Positions 12,021 through 22,019 of a stretch of DNA of 64,000 nucleotides are shown one piece after another. Each line of letters opens with the position of its first letter. Within the stretch, counting starts at the first letter, position 1. Below the pieces are notes generated by a model. The model saw only the letters and a list, made by a program, of their open reading frames with translations, was not told where the DNA came from and did not search any database. The stretch is from Monilinia fructicola (lineage: Eukaryota > Ascomycota > Leotiomycetes > Helotiales > Sclerotiniaceae): the NCBI GenBank assembly GCA_008692225.1, contig VICG01000006.1:2501001-2565000 (forward strand), in the 5' to 3' direction. The position numbers were made by a program, and so were the translations under genes.

Positions 12021-12170
12021 AATATTTTCTAGCCTTTTTTAGCCTTTTCTAGCTTTTCCTAATATTTCCTAACATATCTCCTAGCCTTTTCTAGTATCTC
12101 CTAACCTCTCCTAACCTCTCCTAACCTCTTCTAGCATCTTCTAATATATCTCTTAGTTTCTCTTAACATT
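12021..12170. repeat. Imperfect pyrimidine-rich tandem repeat (TCTCCTAACC-like)
   Basis: Short units such as TCTCCTAACC, TTTTCTAGCC and TCTTCTAGCA repeat imperfectly on a strongly C/T-biased strand inside TIR element 2. Confidence 0.7.
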
Positions 12171-13012
12171 CTCTTTCAAACTTTTGAAAGGCATTTATTT
12201 AACGTCACTAACAAAATTAGTAAATCCCTAAAATACTATATTCAATATAAAAATTCAATTATATCTAAAATTAAAGTTAGTATATAAATATTGAAAGTAT
12301 TATAATTAAAATACAAAATCTAAAATATTCAAAATAGAAAATAAATAATAAGATTATAAATCAATAATATAATGAATTTTTATAATACAAATTTAATAAA
12401 TATTATAAATCAAGGGTTTTCGAATAGTATAATTATTTTTTTAATAAGTTATTATTAAAAAGTAGAATTATATTATTGAAATTCTTTTATCAAATATTTA
12501 AGGTTCTCAATAAAAAAACGCTTAAGTTTCTTCAAACCTTCTAGGAGATCAACGTTCCCCGAACTCTGATTGGTTGAATATAAGTGTTAAAATTTTGTTA
12601 AAAAATTTTTAACATTTTATATTGAATTCAGGTAGATTAATAAAAAACGTTAAATCGATAGAGGGTCTAAGGATGAGATAACCCAGTATAGTAAAGATAG
12701 AAATTCAATGCGGCCGCGAAGAACTCTAGCCGAAGAGATGCCGTCCAAACCATGAGAGCAAGAGAACCCGATCCGACATCCCAAGTAGTCTTAATAACCT
12801 TGGAAAGCATAATAGAACTAATATACCTACCGAGTACTAATCATCTCCTTATAAATCCTTAATATATCTCCCCACCCTCACTTCACCTCAAATATATTCA
12901 ATTCATACATCCATGAATATACAAGTAGGTCCACGGATGTACTGTGAATGAACAAATAGATTCCTATATGAAATTAACATCAAATCTTCTTTTTCGTCAT
13001 ACATTCCTCAAA

Positions 13013-13787
13013 ATGGCTCTTCATCCACCGTCAAACACCTCCAAACTTATATGTAAGTCCCGCTATCTATGTCCCTCCCTCCGTTGCCCCTCAGATCTAA
13101 TCAAGGGTCACCATCTACGTAGTTGCGCCCGCCAACGACAAAACAAATGCTCAAGCAGATCAATTCGTAAAAGGTGCACTCGATCGCACTGATCTCGATT
13201 CCAATCCTCTCACCCAATTCCATTCTTGGTTTTCACACGCGCAATCAAATGGCGTTTACCATCCTGAAACTGTATGTCTATCAACTGCGAGTTTACCGTC
13301 CGGTCGCGTATCTGCACGCATGGTATACTTGAAGGAGTTAGATGCGAACGGAGGGTTCGTTATATATAGTAATTGGGGAACAAGTAAGAAGGCAAAGGAT
13401 ATTGCGGGAAATAAGTGGGCGAGTCTTACATTTTGGTGGCAGGAATTAGAGAGACAGGTGAGGGTGGAGGGGAAAGTTGAAAGATTACCTGATGAGGAAA
13501 GTCAGGTTTACTATGATTTAAGAGCCAGGGGTAGTCGAATTGGGGCTTGGGCTAGTCCGCAGAGTCAAGTACTTAAGGGTAGGGAAGAGTTGGAGGAGAG
13601 GGTGAAAGAGGTGGAAAAGAGATTCAAAGGACAAGAAAAGATACCGGTGCCGGAGTTTTGGGGAGGTTTGAGGATAATACCGGAGATGATTGAGTTTTGG
13701 CAGGGAAGAGATAGTAGGTTACATGATCGATTTCAATATGAGAAGAAAGAGGATGGGGAATGGGATATTCAGAGATTAAGTCCATGA
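13013..13787 (+). CDS. Pyridoxamine-5'-phosphate oxidase-like flavoprotein
   Basis: FMN enzyme of vitamin B6 metabolism that oxidises pyridoxine/pyridoxamine 5'-phosphate to pyridoxal 5'-phosphate. Exon 1 is 13013-13052 (MALHPPSNTSKLI). An intron of 70 bp follows (GTAAGT at 13053, TAG ending 13122). Exon 2 is 13123-13787. The product is about 234 aa. Family features: NPLTQFHSWF, CLSTASLPSGRVSARMVYLKEL (substrate/FMN region), GFVIYSNWGTSKKAKDI, NKWASLTFWWQELERQVRVEG and SRIGAWASPQSQVL. The C-terminal GRDSRLHDRFQYE precedes DGEWDIQRLSP, the usual Arg-rich phosphate-binding end. No frameshift. It sits alone just downstream of TIR element 2, so its promoter abuts transposon-derived DNA. The enzyme reaction is established for the family. 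Confidence 0.92.
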
Positions 13788-15106
13788 GTAAGAGTAAGGG
13801 AAGGATAAAATGTGTCAGAATTGACATTTGATGCTAACAAAAGATCATCTTGGGAGCTTTATAGTTATATTATGACGGCCATGCATCTTTTAAACACTCG
13901 CACATCCATGATTTCCCACAATTCATTACCTTGCAGAAAGTTCTGCGAGCAGTGTTGATATATTCCTGCTTCTAATCAATACTTGGTCTATCTTCTTGCA
14001 CTCTCAAACTGAAGATTGCCTGGAATCGAATTCATGTTATGATCAAAACGATTATTCGTAAAAGCGGGAAGCCGGAAACAGGAAACGGGAATGAGTGCCG
14101 CTCAAAGTTTGTGAGATCGAAAGTATGATTTCAGGAACTCTTATTGTGATACCTAGGTACTTGCTAGTATTTCTCTCAGTAGAAAAATGCTAGCAGATAT
14201 CAATACAATATTACAATATCAGATCTTATGAACAATGCAGGTGGGTCATCTATTACACGCCGGCCCAATACAGAATCCAAATTTAGGTCCTGTTGGTCGA
14301 AAGACGAAGTATTCAAGAAATCAGAAAGCACGCGTCGTCTATCAAGTATTTAACCAACTTGAACTTCGTTACTAGGTGAAGTACTTCCGGCTACCTAGTT
14401 CAAACCCTGCCCGAGTAAAAGTAAGTACCTGGTGTGGCTACCACCTATACAATCTCTCCTGATACATACCCATTCTTTCAAATTTGTCTTTCATCCTTCA
14501 CCTATAAGGCAACGCCTCCTCATTTTAATCTTATGGGTTGATATCCATCACCAATTAATCATTATCAACATCGACATCGACATAATCAAAAATCTCAATG
14601 GATGGATTTACGCCCTCAATTGACTCTCGAAAAATAAGAACATACAGTTAGTATACCGAAATTCTACTTATGAACCAATATTCTTCCTACAACAATATTA
14701 CATACAAATCAATTACAGGCGGAAGAATCAGTACATCACATCAATCACATACTCATTTGGACACACACTCTCAAACGGATAAAGAATTCTCATAATAGGA
14801 GAGCTCTACCAGAGTTGAAGTTTCACGATTCATCTGATCAAGATCCCAAGGTTCAAATACAAAGCGCCAGCTTAGTTCTCCCCAATTATCCACAGAATGG
14901 TCCGAGCATCTCGTATTGTCCGAAAAGCCTGAAGAGAACATGAGCGATAGCATGGCGTTTTACAGAGCAAAAGAGAGGCGCAGGATGCTCGACAATCGTC
15001 AAAAGATTCTGGTACCAAAAAGCAAACTTCAATTGATACGCATATTGTTGGTTGTGGCGAGTCAACCATAGGCCGTCCGGGGCCACCGAAACCGATTCGC
15101 AGCCAT
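13788..15106. other. Gene-free stretch
   Basis: About 1.3 kb with no recognised gene. It contains isolated CCTAGGTA-type sites (near 14150) but no repeat structure of note. Confidence 0.4.
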
Positions 15107-15744
15107 TTGCAAAAATCTTTCCTACACCACAAAACCAAACGACTTTTGAAGAATAAGCTTTTCAAACGCGTCATTGTCATTGAGCCCAGTGAAACGACAC
15201 TAGCTATCGCAACAAAAGAGGTTGATTCCTATTTGGATGAGGTCAGATTAGTTCTTTGGACTGCCGGCTCCGGAAACGAGTATTCTGATGGTGGAATAGG
15301 CATTGCTTACCATACCTCTAAGCATGTATGGAACGATCCTTCTTGGCGTATTTTGGGGGCCCCATCTTGAGGTATCTTCTCCAAATGCATGCTATTGTGA
15401 GTGCTCTCGGGATAGCATGGGAAATTTTCCGCAACCAAGGGGCTAAACAGAAGCCTAGTAATATGGCTATCTATAACGATTGCTCTTCTGTACTAAGGAT
15501 ATTTGCTCAATTTCGAAATTCATTGGTAAGATTGGTAACACTTGCCTATGCAGGGCAATTGATTGTACCAGGGATTATTGCGTCCGAAGCGTTAAGTGAG
15601 CTCGAGGTTGAGGTCGAGTTACGATATGTCCCTGCATATTCGGGAGTCGATGGAAACGTAAAAGCCGATCGGGCTGCGAATATTGGTAGGAAGCATCACA
15701 TTGGAAAAGGAAAGTCGACAATAGCAAGAGTAGTTGGAGCTTGA
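15107..15744 (+). pseudogene. RNase H-like domain fragment, probably degenerate
   Basis: Two overlapping frames, the first to 15370 and the second from about 15328 to 15744, together resemble an RNase H fold of the retroelement type. Order: LVLWTAGSGNEYSDGGIGIAYH (beta strands 1-2), QMHAIVSALGIAWE (helix A), MAIYNDCSSVLRI (third-Asp region) and ELRYVPAYSGVDGNVKADRAAN (final motif, like VPGHSGIEGNERAD). The first catalytic Asp of the usual TDGS reads Ala (TAGS). The helix-A Glu reads Gln. The NDCSS and KADR aspartates remain. The frame change near 15330-15370 and the missing acids argue for an inactive relic, most likely of a LINE-type element or a derived host RNase H-like gene. No reverse-transcriptase domain is visible nearby. 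Confidence 0.6.
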
Positions 15745-15758
15745 AAACGACGGGCAAG

Positions 15759-16220
15759 GTTCTAGAAAACAAAGAAAAGGGGTTCAGCCTGTCAACTGAG
15801 TAGGATCTTGGTTCAGCAAGCTGAGCGACTGTAGTGGAGTACAGAATGTCGAATTCCAAATTAGACGCCAATGCAGGCGTCGTCTGGGGGTCAAACTCAT
15901 TACCAAATGGACGTCTCAATTCACCGCCACGCACCATACAATGCGGTAGAATCTAGAAAAGAACATTACTGTCTTGAAACCACGGGAAGTATCTATTGAA
16001 CTTTAAAACAATGGATGAAGTTCTAGAACAATGAGAGAAGGTGGTCAGTACATTAATTCACTCGAATTCTGGTTTGATAAGCTAAACAACTGTAAGGATA
16101 TATATAGAAGATCAAATCCCAACTTAAACGCCAATTCATTTTTTTAAAATCGAGCCCATCAACATATAGATATTTCATGAACCGTCACTATACGATACCG
16201 TGGAACCCAGAAAAGGGCAA
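15759..16220. repeat. Diverged tandem duplication of about 200 bp
   Basis: Copy 1 (about 15759-15966) and copy 2 (about 16020-16220) share an ordered set of matches: GTTCTAGAA at the start; a TTGGTT/CTGGTTT...AAGCT(G/A)A block; ACTGTA; a CCAA-(A/C)TTA-ACGCCAAT core; a late TACAATGCGG/TACGATACCG segment; and (T/C)CTAGAAAAG/CCCAGAAAAG at the end. Copy 2 is more AT-rich, consistent with transition-biased decay. It lies directly after the RNase H-like relic. Confidence 0.6.
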
Positions 16221-17341
16221 CCATACATTTAAGCTAAGCAGAATTTATACTCACAAGCTGCTGCGAATAACAGTAAGTATAGATGGACTAGATCACAGAA
16301 AGTCGAGGATAATATTTGGAGGAGAAAGATAGTATCTACAGAAATATTGGATTGAAAACTAAGCGACAAGAGTGAAAATGTAGTATTGATGAATGGAATG
16401 ATAACGGATGGAAAAGAGAAAGAGGTGGAAGGGAAAGAAAGGTGCTACTCATACGTTTCCTGATGATCTACCTTGAAAGCGTATGGGTCAGACCGGAGCG
16501 AACTGATTTGGGCCACATCAAAAAGAAGTCTACGATGATAAAACAAAGTGATTGGTGACAATAAATCGGGCGAGGAAAGCCTTCGTTGCGGTTTTGGAGT
16601 TTTTACCAAGGATAGCTACTGCCATGCCACTTGGGCTGGATCACTATGAAGATATGTTCGTTCCAACCAAGTAAGGCAATTGTAATCCTTGGTTCACTTG
16701 CAGCTCAAACCCTCGTGTTGGTTCAATTTGAATCTGCAGGGAAGGCGAGACCGAATCGATCCGGCAGGTTGTGCCGATTCTTTTTGGAGGATATCCTGCG
16801 TCGCGGATTTGCCGCGAGTGTATCGGAATTCCTTTGTATGGTGTCTGAGGAATTGGCATGGAAGACGCGGAGCAAGATCCCGTCTCGTTGGCCTTTCTAC
16901 CAAAGATGTAACTGGAGAATGGGATTCACTCTCGAGGAGTCCTTGAAGGTGGGTCTATTAGCTTTCCATTGATAAATTGATAATTGGATGGATAATCATT
17001 GGCGAATCCCTATTATTATGTTTTTGTTTATTTTTTTATTTTTTGGTTTTGACATTCTGATATGTTTTCAATTGACTCGGCTAAGAAACAGCAAGCCATG
17101 TGTAAGACGAAGAAACCTCGAGTATGAAAGTGGAAATGGGAGAACATGGGAAAAGATAAAGGTTGGAGTAATGGTTGATTATTTTGCAAGCTAGGTAAAC
17201 TTGATCATTCCTTGAGCTGTTTTTATGCACAAATCTCCACTCCTGAACATTCTTGGGCCAACCTCTAATGCATCAGAGTGAGGATGAAATCAACCACTCG
17301 GAATTCTGGGCATTCCTTGATCGTTTCCAGAACTTTCAGAT
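16221..17341. other. Gene-free stretch, coding status unclear
   Basis: A small open region around 16631-16972 is open in several frames on both strands at once. Such multi-frame openness is not evidence of a gene, and no family is recognisable. Otherwise nothing seen. Confidence 0.35.
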
Positions 17342-17980
17342 TTATAGCTCCACTTCCACGCCATCGCTCTCAAAATCCTCTCTCAAAACATTAGCATCCG
17401 TCTTCTTTGCCTCTTCCCTCTCCCCAACAAACACATGCATCCAAAACCCCCTTGCATTCACCACATACTTCTCCCCTCTCGTCAACACAACCTCAGGTGC
17501 CTTAATCTCAACAGTCCTCGATTCTTCACCACCGGCATCAATAGAAACGATATCATCATCTGAGAAAACCCCCGCCCGTGGCATCTTCCGACCCAGTTTC
17601 ACATCCAAGCATGGCGCCAACTCTCCCGTGGCAACAGATTGAAATTTGAATATCCCCATAGAAACAGCTCGGAGGTCAAAGGGTGTGGACCATCGGAGAA
17701 ACGATACGGGTTTCTCGGAGGTGTTGCGAAGTGTGACTTTTAGGCTGACGCTTGGCGGGCTGGATGCTTCTCCTTCGATAGTGGTGGCATCTGAGATTGA
17801 TATTTGGATAGGGATATTGTGTTGCTCGCTTGAAAATGAATCCATTCCGAAGAATAAAACACAAGATACAAGGGCACAGAGCAAGATGATAAGTTTGGGA
17901 TTGATTGGAGATCTGCGCGCGGGTGGAGGAGTAGAATATTGTCCGCGCTGATGTAGCATTACAGAATTCTTCGTTTCCAT
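17342..17980 (-). CDS. Type II membrane protein with deuterolysin pro-region-like ectodomain
   Basis: Single-exon gene. From the ATG at 17980 the protein is about 212 aa; an upstream in-frame ATG at 18100 is possible but the sequence between looks like a leader. There is a Pro/Arg-rich N-terminal tail, one transmembrane helix (KLIILLCALVSCVLFFGM), then a beta-rich domain. The ectodomain contains VSLKVTLRNTSEKPVSFLRW, STPFDLRAV, MGIFKFQS, LAPCLDVKLGRKMPRAG and KAPEVVLTRGEKYVV. Its pattern 'V-T-x-x-N-T/V ... L ... TxFD ... V' recalls the pro-region of M35 deuterolysins, including the one encoded divergently at 19445. No protease domain follows. No function is known to me; the structural kinship is an inference from motif order. 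Confidence 0.7.
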   Translation of the reverse strand: METKNSVMLHQRGQYSTPPPARRSPINPKLIILLCALVSCVLFFGMDSFSSEQHNIPIQISISDATTIEGEASSPPSVSLKVTLRNTSEKPVSFLRWSTPFDLRAVSMGIFKFQSVATGELAPCLDVKLGRKMPRAGVFSDDDIVSIDAGGEESRTVEIKAPEVVLTRGEKYVVNARGFWMHVFVGEREEAKKTDANVLREDFESDGVEVEL

Positions 17981-19444
17981 ATATGTCGACGTGAAAGAAT
18001 TTCGACAAGACTGAAAATTGCGTTGATGTTTGAACAGTCTTGAAAAAATTGAATGATAAGTGAAAATGAGAATAGTCCTTTTTCTTTGGGAAAAAGCCAA
18101 GATTGTGACTATCTCAATCTAGAAGGTCAAATTTCAAACTGTGGGGTTGTGTTGTGCCAGTTCCGCCACAACTCTATCCGAACGACAGTTTCTTATCAAC
18201 ATCATAAGTGGAAGAGTGAACGCTGGAGTTGTGAATGTAGTATGTCGCAGCGATTAATATTCTGTCTTCTCTTTGAATTGCGTCCTTTCTCGTGTTCAGT
18301 CGGTATCTAGTGATAATTAAGGGGTCATCATTCCTCGATGAGACGGACGGAATTGGAAGGTCTTTCACGTCCTGATTGTTAGGTTGAATCTGCTTTTTTG
18401 AGTTGGCAACAGTTTCGTTGAAGAGATCAAATTACCTCGCTTTATAAGATTGAAAAGGGTCGGCCCCTGAATAAAAGGAGCCAGTTTACGGAAACCAGTA
18501 AGGTATGATGACAACTACACCACTACCACTTGGGCCACAATAACTCCTAATAATAGCCTCAATAACAACCTGACCTTTCATTTCTTTTTACTATGCTATA
18601 CAAGTGTTTAGAGGTGCAAATACGAACGGTCTGGCTACTGTGAGTTTCCTTCTCGTCACGCAAATCATCAGAAGATTGTGTAGTCACATTCTGTTAGTGA
18701 ACTTGTGGAGGAACTCAATTCAATTATGGATTTGAATATACAATTTGCTAGCAGATAGCTGGAGTTCTGAATAGGAATACGTGTGGTAGATAAGAAAGAA
18801 GCTTCTGATGTCTAACATATCGGTCTAGAATCATCGGATACTTTCATTATTAACCTGCTACATGGGTGGAGAAAGGAGGCTCACATTTCTATACATGTCT
18901 ACATACACAAAATCAAGCTCTATTCACGATACATTTGATACTGAATCTGGCGGATTGAATGTCTGAAAGTACGGTGATCTTTTGATCTTACTTGAATAGG
19001 CCTGAGGGGCTGTTTAGTTTTCTACCACTATTCACTTGATAACTGTATAAACTCCCAAAGTGAAGGAATTGGAAAATTCACCTACATGGGTTGCTATGAG
19101 TTCCGAGCCAAGTATTCACGTTCTAATAGCCCTGGAGATTGATATTTGTCAAGCGAAGGCGGGGTAAAGACCAGAATGAATACCAATGATAGGACGACAC
19201 TGATTTGTATATTCTTGTTGCTGTACCCGGTGAATTACTATGAAAAGCCACTGACACTAACTAGGTCGTACTATTGGAATAGCTTCGTGAGAACATCTAT
19301 ATAAGAGGTCAACATCCATCAGAATTAGAGGATCTCAAACAACTTGAACAACTCAACTCAAGCACCACATCTTCTTCCTTTTTATTAATCTCAGAGATAC
19401 CCCAAACACACAGTCCTACTTTTTACTCTCATATTCAAATCAAA
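17981..19444. other. Intergenic region between divergent genes
   Basis: About 1.46 kb separating the anchored pro-region-like protein (minus) from the deuterolysin homologue (plus). The last 150 bases before 19445 are C/T-rich and look like a leader. A TATATAAGAG-like element is near 19297-19306. No gene supported. Confidence 0.45.
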
Positions 19445-20813
19445 ATGCGTGCTTTCTTCAAGTTTCTTGTAGCTGCCGGGTTGGCTGCTGTTGTCAACAC
19501 TGCTGCAGTACAGAGGTAAGTTACAACCTTTCAATCTTCCTGATCTCAGTTCTGTGCTCAAGACCTGAAGCTCTTAGTGAGATAACGAAGGAGCCAGCTA
19601 ATCATATTCATAGAGATAACAATGTGCTCGAAGTTACCTTGACTCCTGGCGGCAACGCTGTAGTTCATGCTACAGTGAAGAATGTCGGAGTGGAGCCTTT
19701 GAATCTATTGAGCTACGGAACTCTCTTTGACCCAGCTCCAGTTCAAAAGGTTTATGTCTATGAAGGTGGTGAGTTCTCGATATTTTTGTTTATCCAGGAG
19801 TGTAATCGAAGAATGGATCTATTTTACCTACAAAAACCATTCCACATGTCAAATTTGTGTGTCACACAAATTTGATCCCAGACATCCAAAGCTAACACCA
19901 AATAGAAACCGCTGTGCCATTCAAGGGACTTCTTCGTACCATTCAATATACCGACTTGACCCCCGAAGTTTTCCACACTCTTGCAGTAGGTGAAACCTTC
20001 GAGACCACAGTCAACGCAGCCGAAGTCCACGACCTCTCCACCTCAACCTATACCTTTGTTGCCACCGGTGGCATCCCCACTGCCGCAGTCGGATCTACCG
20101 AACTCACCGGCTCCATCATCTTCACATCCAACACCCTCACGATGGATATCGACGGCACCGCCGCCAAGTCCATCGCAAAAGCCATCCCCACCCACAACGA
20201 CCCACGAACCATGATCCAATCCGACTGTACCGGCACCCAGCTATCCCAAACCATCGACGCACTGACCAAGTGTGCAGATATCGCCAAAGTCACCTGGACC
20301 GTCGTCTACGCGGGCAACAGAACCAAATTTGCCGTCTACTACAAAGACAGCTCCGTTGCTACCCGCACCATCGTAGCCGCCCGTTTTATTGGCGTCGAGA
20401 ATGAATGCAAGTCCCAGGCCGCGGGTAATACCACGTATCACTGTACCGACGTCTACGGCTACTGCAAACCCAATGTTCTGGCTTATACACTCCCCTCTAT
20501 CAACACTATCGTCAATTGTCCGCTTTATTACTCCTTGCCCGCTGTTTCTACTGAGTGCCATGTGCCGGATAGAGTTACGACCATGATCCGCGAGCTTACT
20601 CGTGCGCCTGGTACCTATAATCCCGGCACGCTCGATTATGCTTATGGATATGATGCTAGTCTGGCTTTGAGCGGTCCACAGGCGATCTTGAATGCGGATA
20701 CGTATGCGCTTTATGTCAATGGTATGTTTATTTCCCTCCTGTTCTTGTAGCGGTTTATGGCTGGAGATCTTGTGCTAATGGGTGAAATAGCTGTCTCTCT
20801 AGGATGCGATTGA
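19445..20813 (+). CDS. Deuterolysin (M35) homologue lacking the catalytic histidines
   Basis: Secreted protein of the neutral protease 2/deuterolysin family, four exons: 19445-19515, 19614-19768, 19906-20721 and 20791-20813. All have GT-AG introns and phases agree, giving 354 aa, the family's normal length. Residues 1 to about 19 form a signal peptide (MRAFFKFLVAAGLAAVVNT). A beta-rich pro-region follows (VLEVTLTPGGN, LFDPAPVQKVYVYEG, AVPFKGLLRTIQY). The mature domain has paired cysteines (SDCTGTQ, TKCADIAK, ENECKSQ, YHCTDVYGYC, VNCPLYY, TECHVPD) and ends VSLGCD. The zinc motif normally HExxH reads RELTR (Arg304, Glu305, Arg308), while GTLD with the Asp ligand (Asp319) and YGY are kept. With both histidine ligands gone it should not bind catalytic zinc in the usual way. 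No frameshift; the gene looks under selection rather than decayed. Confidence 0.9.
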
Positions 20814-22019
20814 GATGTTTGAGATGTTTGAGAGGATCTGAATATTTCAGCTTATCTCATTATCTGCATTCGGAAATCGGGGGCTACCTAGGCAACTTCA
20901 ACATTTCAAGTGCAACATTTCAAGTGCAACTGTATTCAGTTTACGGGTATGGGTGCCTTCATGCTTGGCCATCCTTCTGACGAGGGCTGCCATCAAGTAA
21001 ATCCAGGTAAACACATAGCTTAGGTTCAATCATATTGCAATTGTTCCACTCATTGACGAATCCTTTGTGCTATTTTCTTCTTCATCCTTCATCTTGCACA
21101 CCCCCATTTATCGTTTGACTTAGACCTACCTGCAAGAACCAAAAATCCAATAAAGAATCCAATTCTCGTATCATCACACAAATCCGAACCCAAATACAAA
21201 TGCGATAGCCAGTGTGGCGTGTAGTCGGGGCTCAGTCATTTACTATGTGATTCCTATCAATAATGTAAACCCCCAATCCAGTGCAGCGGTTTAAACACCA
21301 GAAGCCCAGAAGCATAAAGTCAGGCTGTGTTCAAACTTTACTTTATCAGTGCGAGTATCCATGGATGCACTCTCAATTCTTAATTTGGTCTACGAACTTA
21401 CACGTCGAGAAAAATGTAAAAGTTTGGGGATCGTGGAGATCCAAAATAAATAACTCGAGGTTTTCGAGACATACTTTGGATGAAGTTCCCAAAGATTCAA
21501 AAATGCTCAATATGAAATTTATCCTAAACTCTCGGGATCATTTCACTTGGAAGTCCAGCCGTACCTTTTGTACTCTATTGGTAAGATGATGTCTACAATT
21601 ACTACTGCGCTCACCAGTATCAGGAAATTTGCATGCTTTATCCTATAGAATGGATGAAGGACCACTTCAAAGACTTTTGAGACTCTGCACTTGCAGTCTT
21701 GGAACTATATTACCATTCCTGGTCATTTGGGGATTATCGAAAAGTATGAAATTCAACCTATAATCATATAGAAGAAGCCTGTTTTTAGAAGTTGCTTGTC
21801 ATTTCCTTCGTTCATGCGATCGATTGACTACGTCTTGACGGTTCTCAATTCTCTTGTCTTATTCAAGTCAGGTTTGGGACATTAGATACCCTCACATTTC
21901 AAATTGCGGTGGGTAGTAATGATCCAAATGCTCCCTGTTAGAAGCCAATCGTCGCCGGCCTTTAGGCTCTACATGGTAGCCAAAATTTATCAAAAACCCC
22001 CATCCTAGCTCCAAAATGA
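20814..22019. other. Gene-free stretch
   Basis: About 1.2 kb. A short direct repeat (ACATTTCAAGTGCA) lies at about 20900-20927. No recognisable gene. Confidence 0.4.

Larger units (their letters stand above)
11337..12680. mobile_element. AT-rich TIR element 2 with apparent 8-bp target duplication
   Basis: About 1.34-kb element. The left terminal sequence TATCTCATCCTTAGACCC (from 11339) is mirrored at the right end (to 12680) by GGGTCTAAGGATGAGATA. The inverted match extends about 28 bp with few mismatches. ACCCAGTA occurs directly outside both ends (11329-11336 and 12681-12688), which fits an 8-bp target site duplication. An extra CT lies at the left junction. A subterminal inverted copy (CCGAAGGGTCTAAGAT) is near 11427-11443. 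The interior is AT-rich with no coding capacity. The 8-bp duplication recalls hAT elements, but the termini do not show a clear hAT consensus, so the superfamily is left open. Confidence 0.8.

Noticed and set aside
16631..16972. 113-codon open frame
   Set aside because: Three other frames on both strands are open over the same bases and no family pattern appears.
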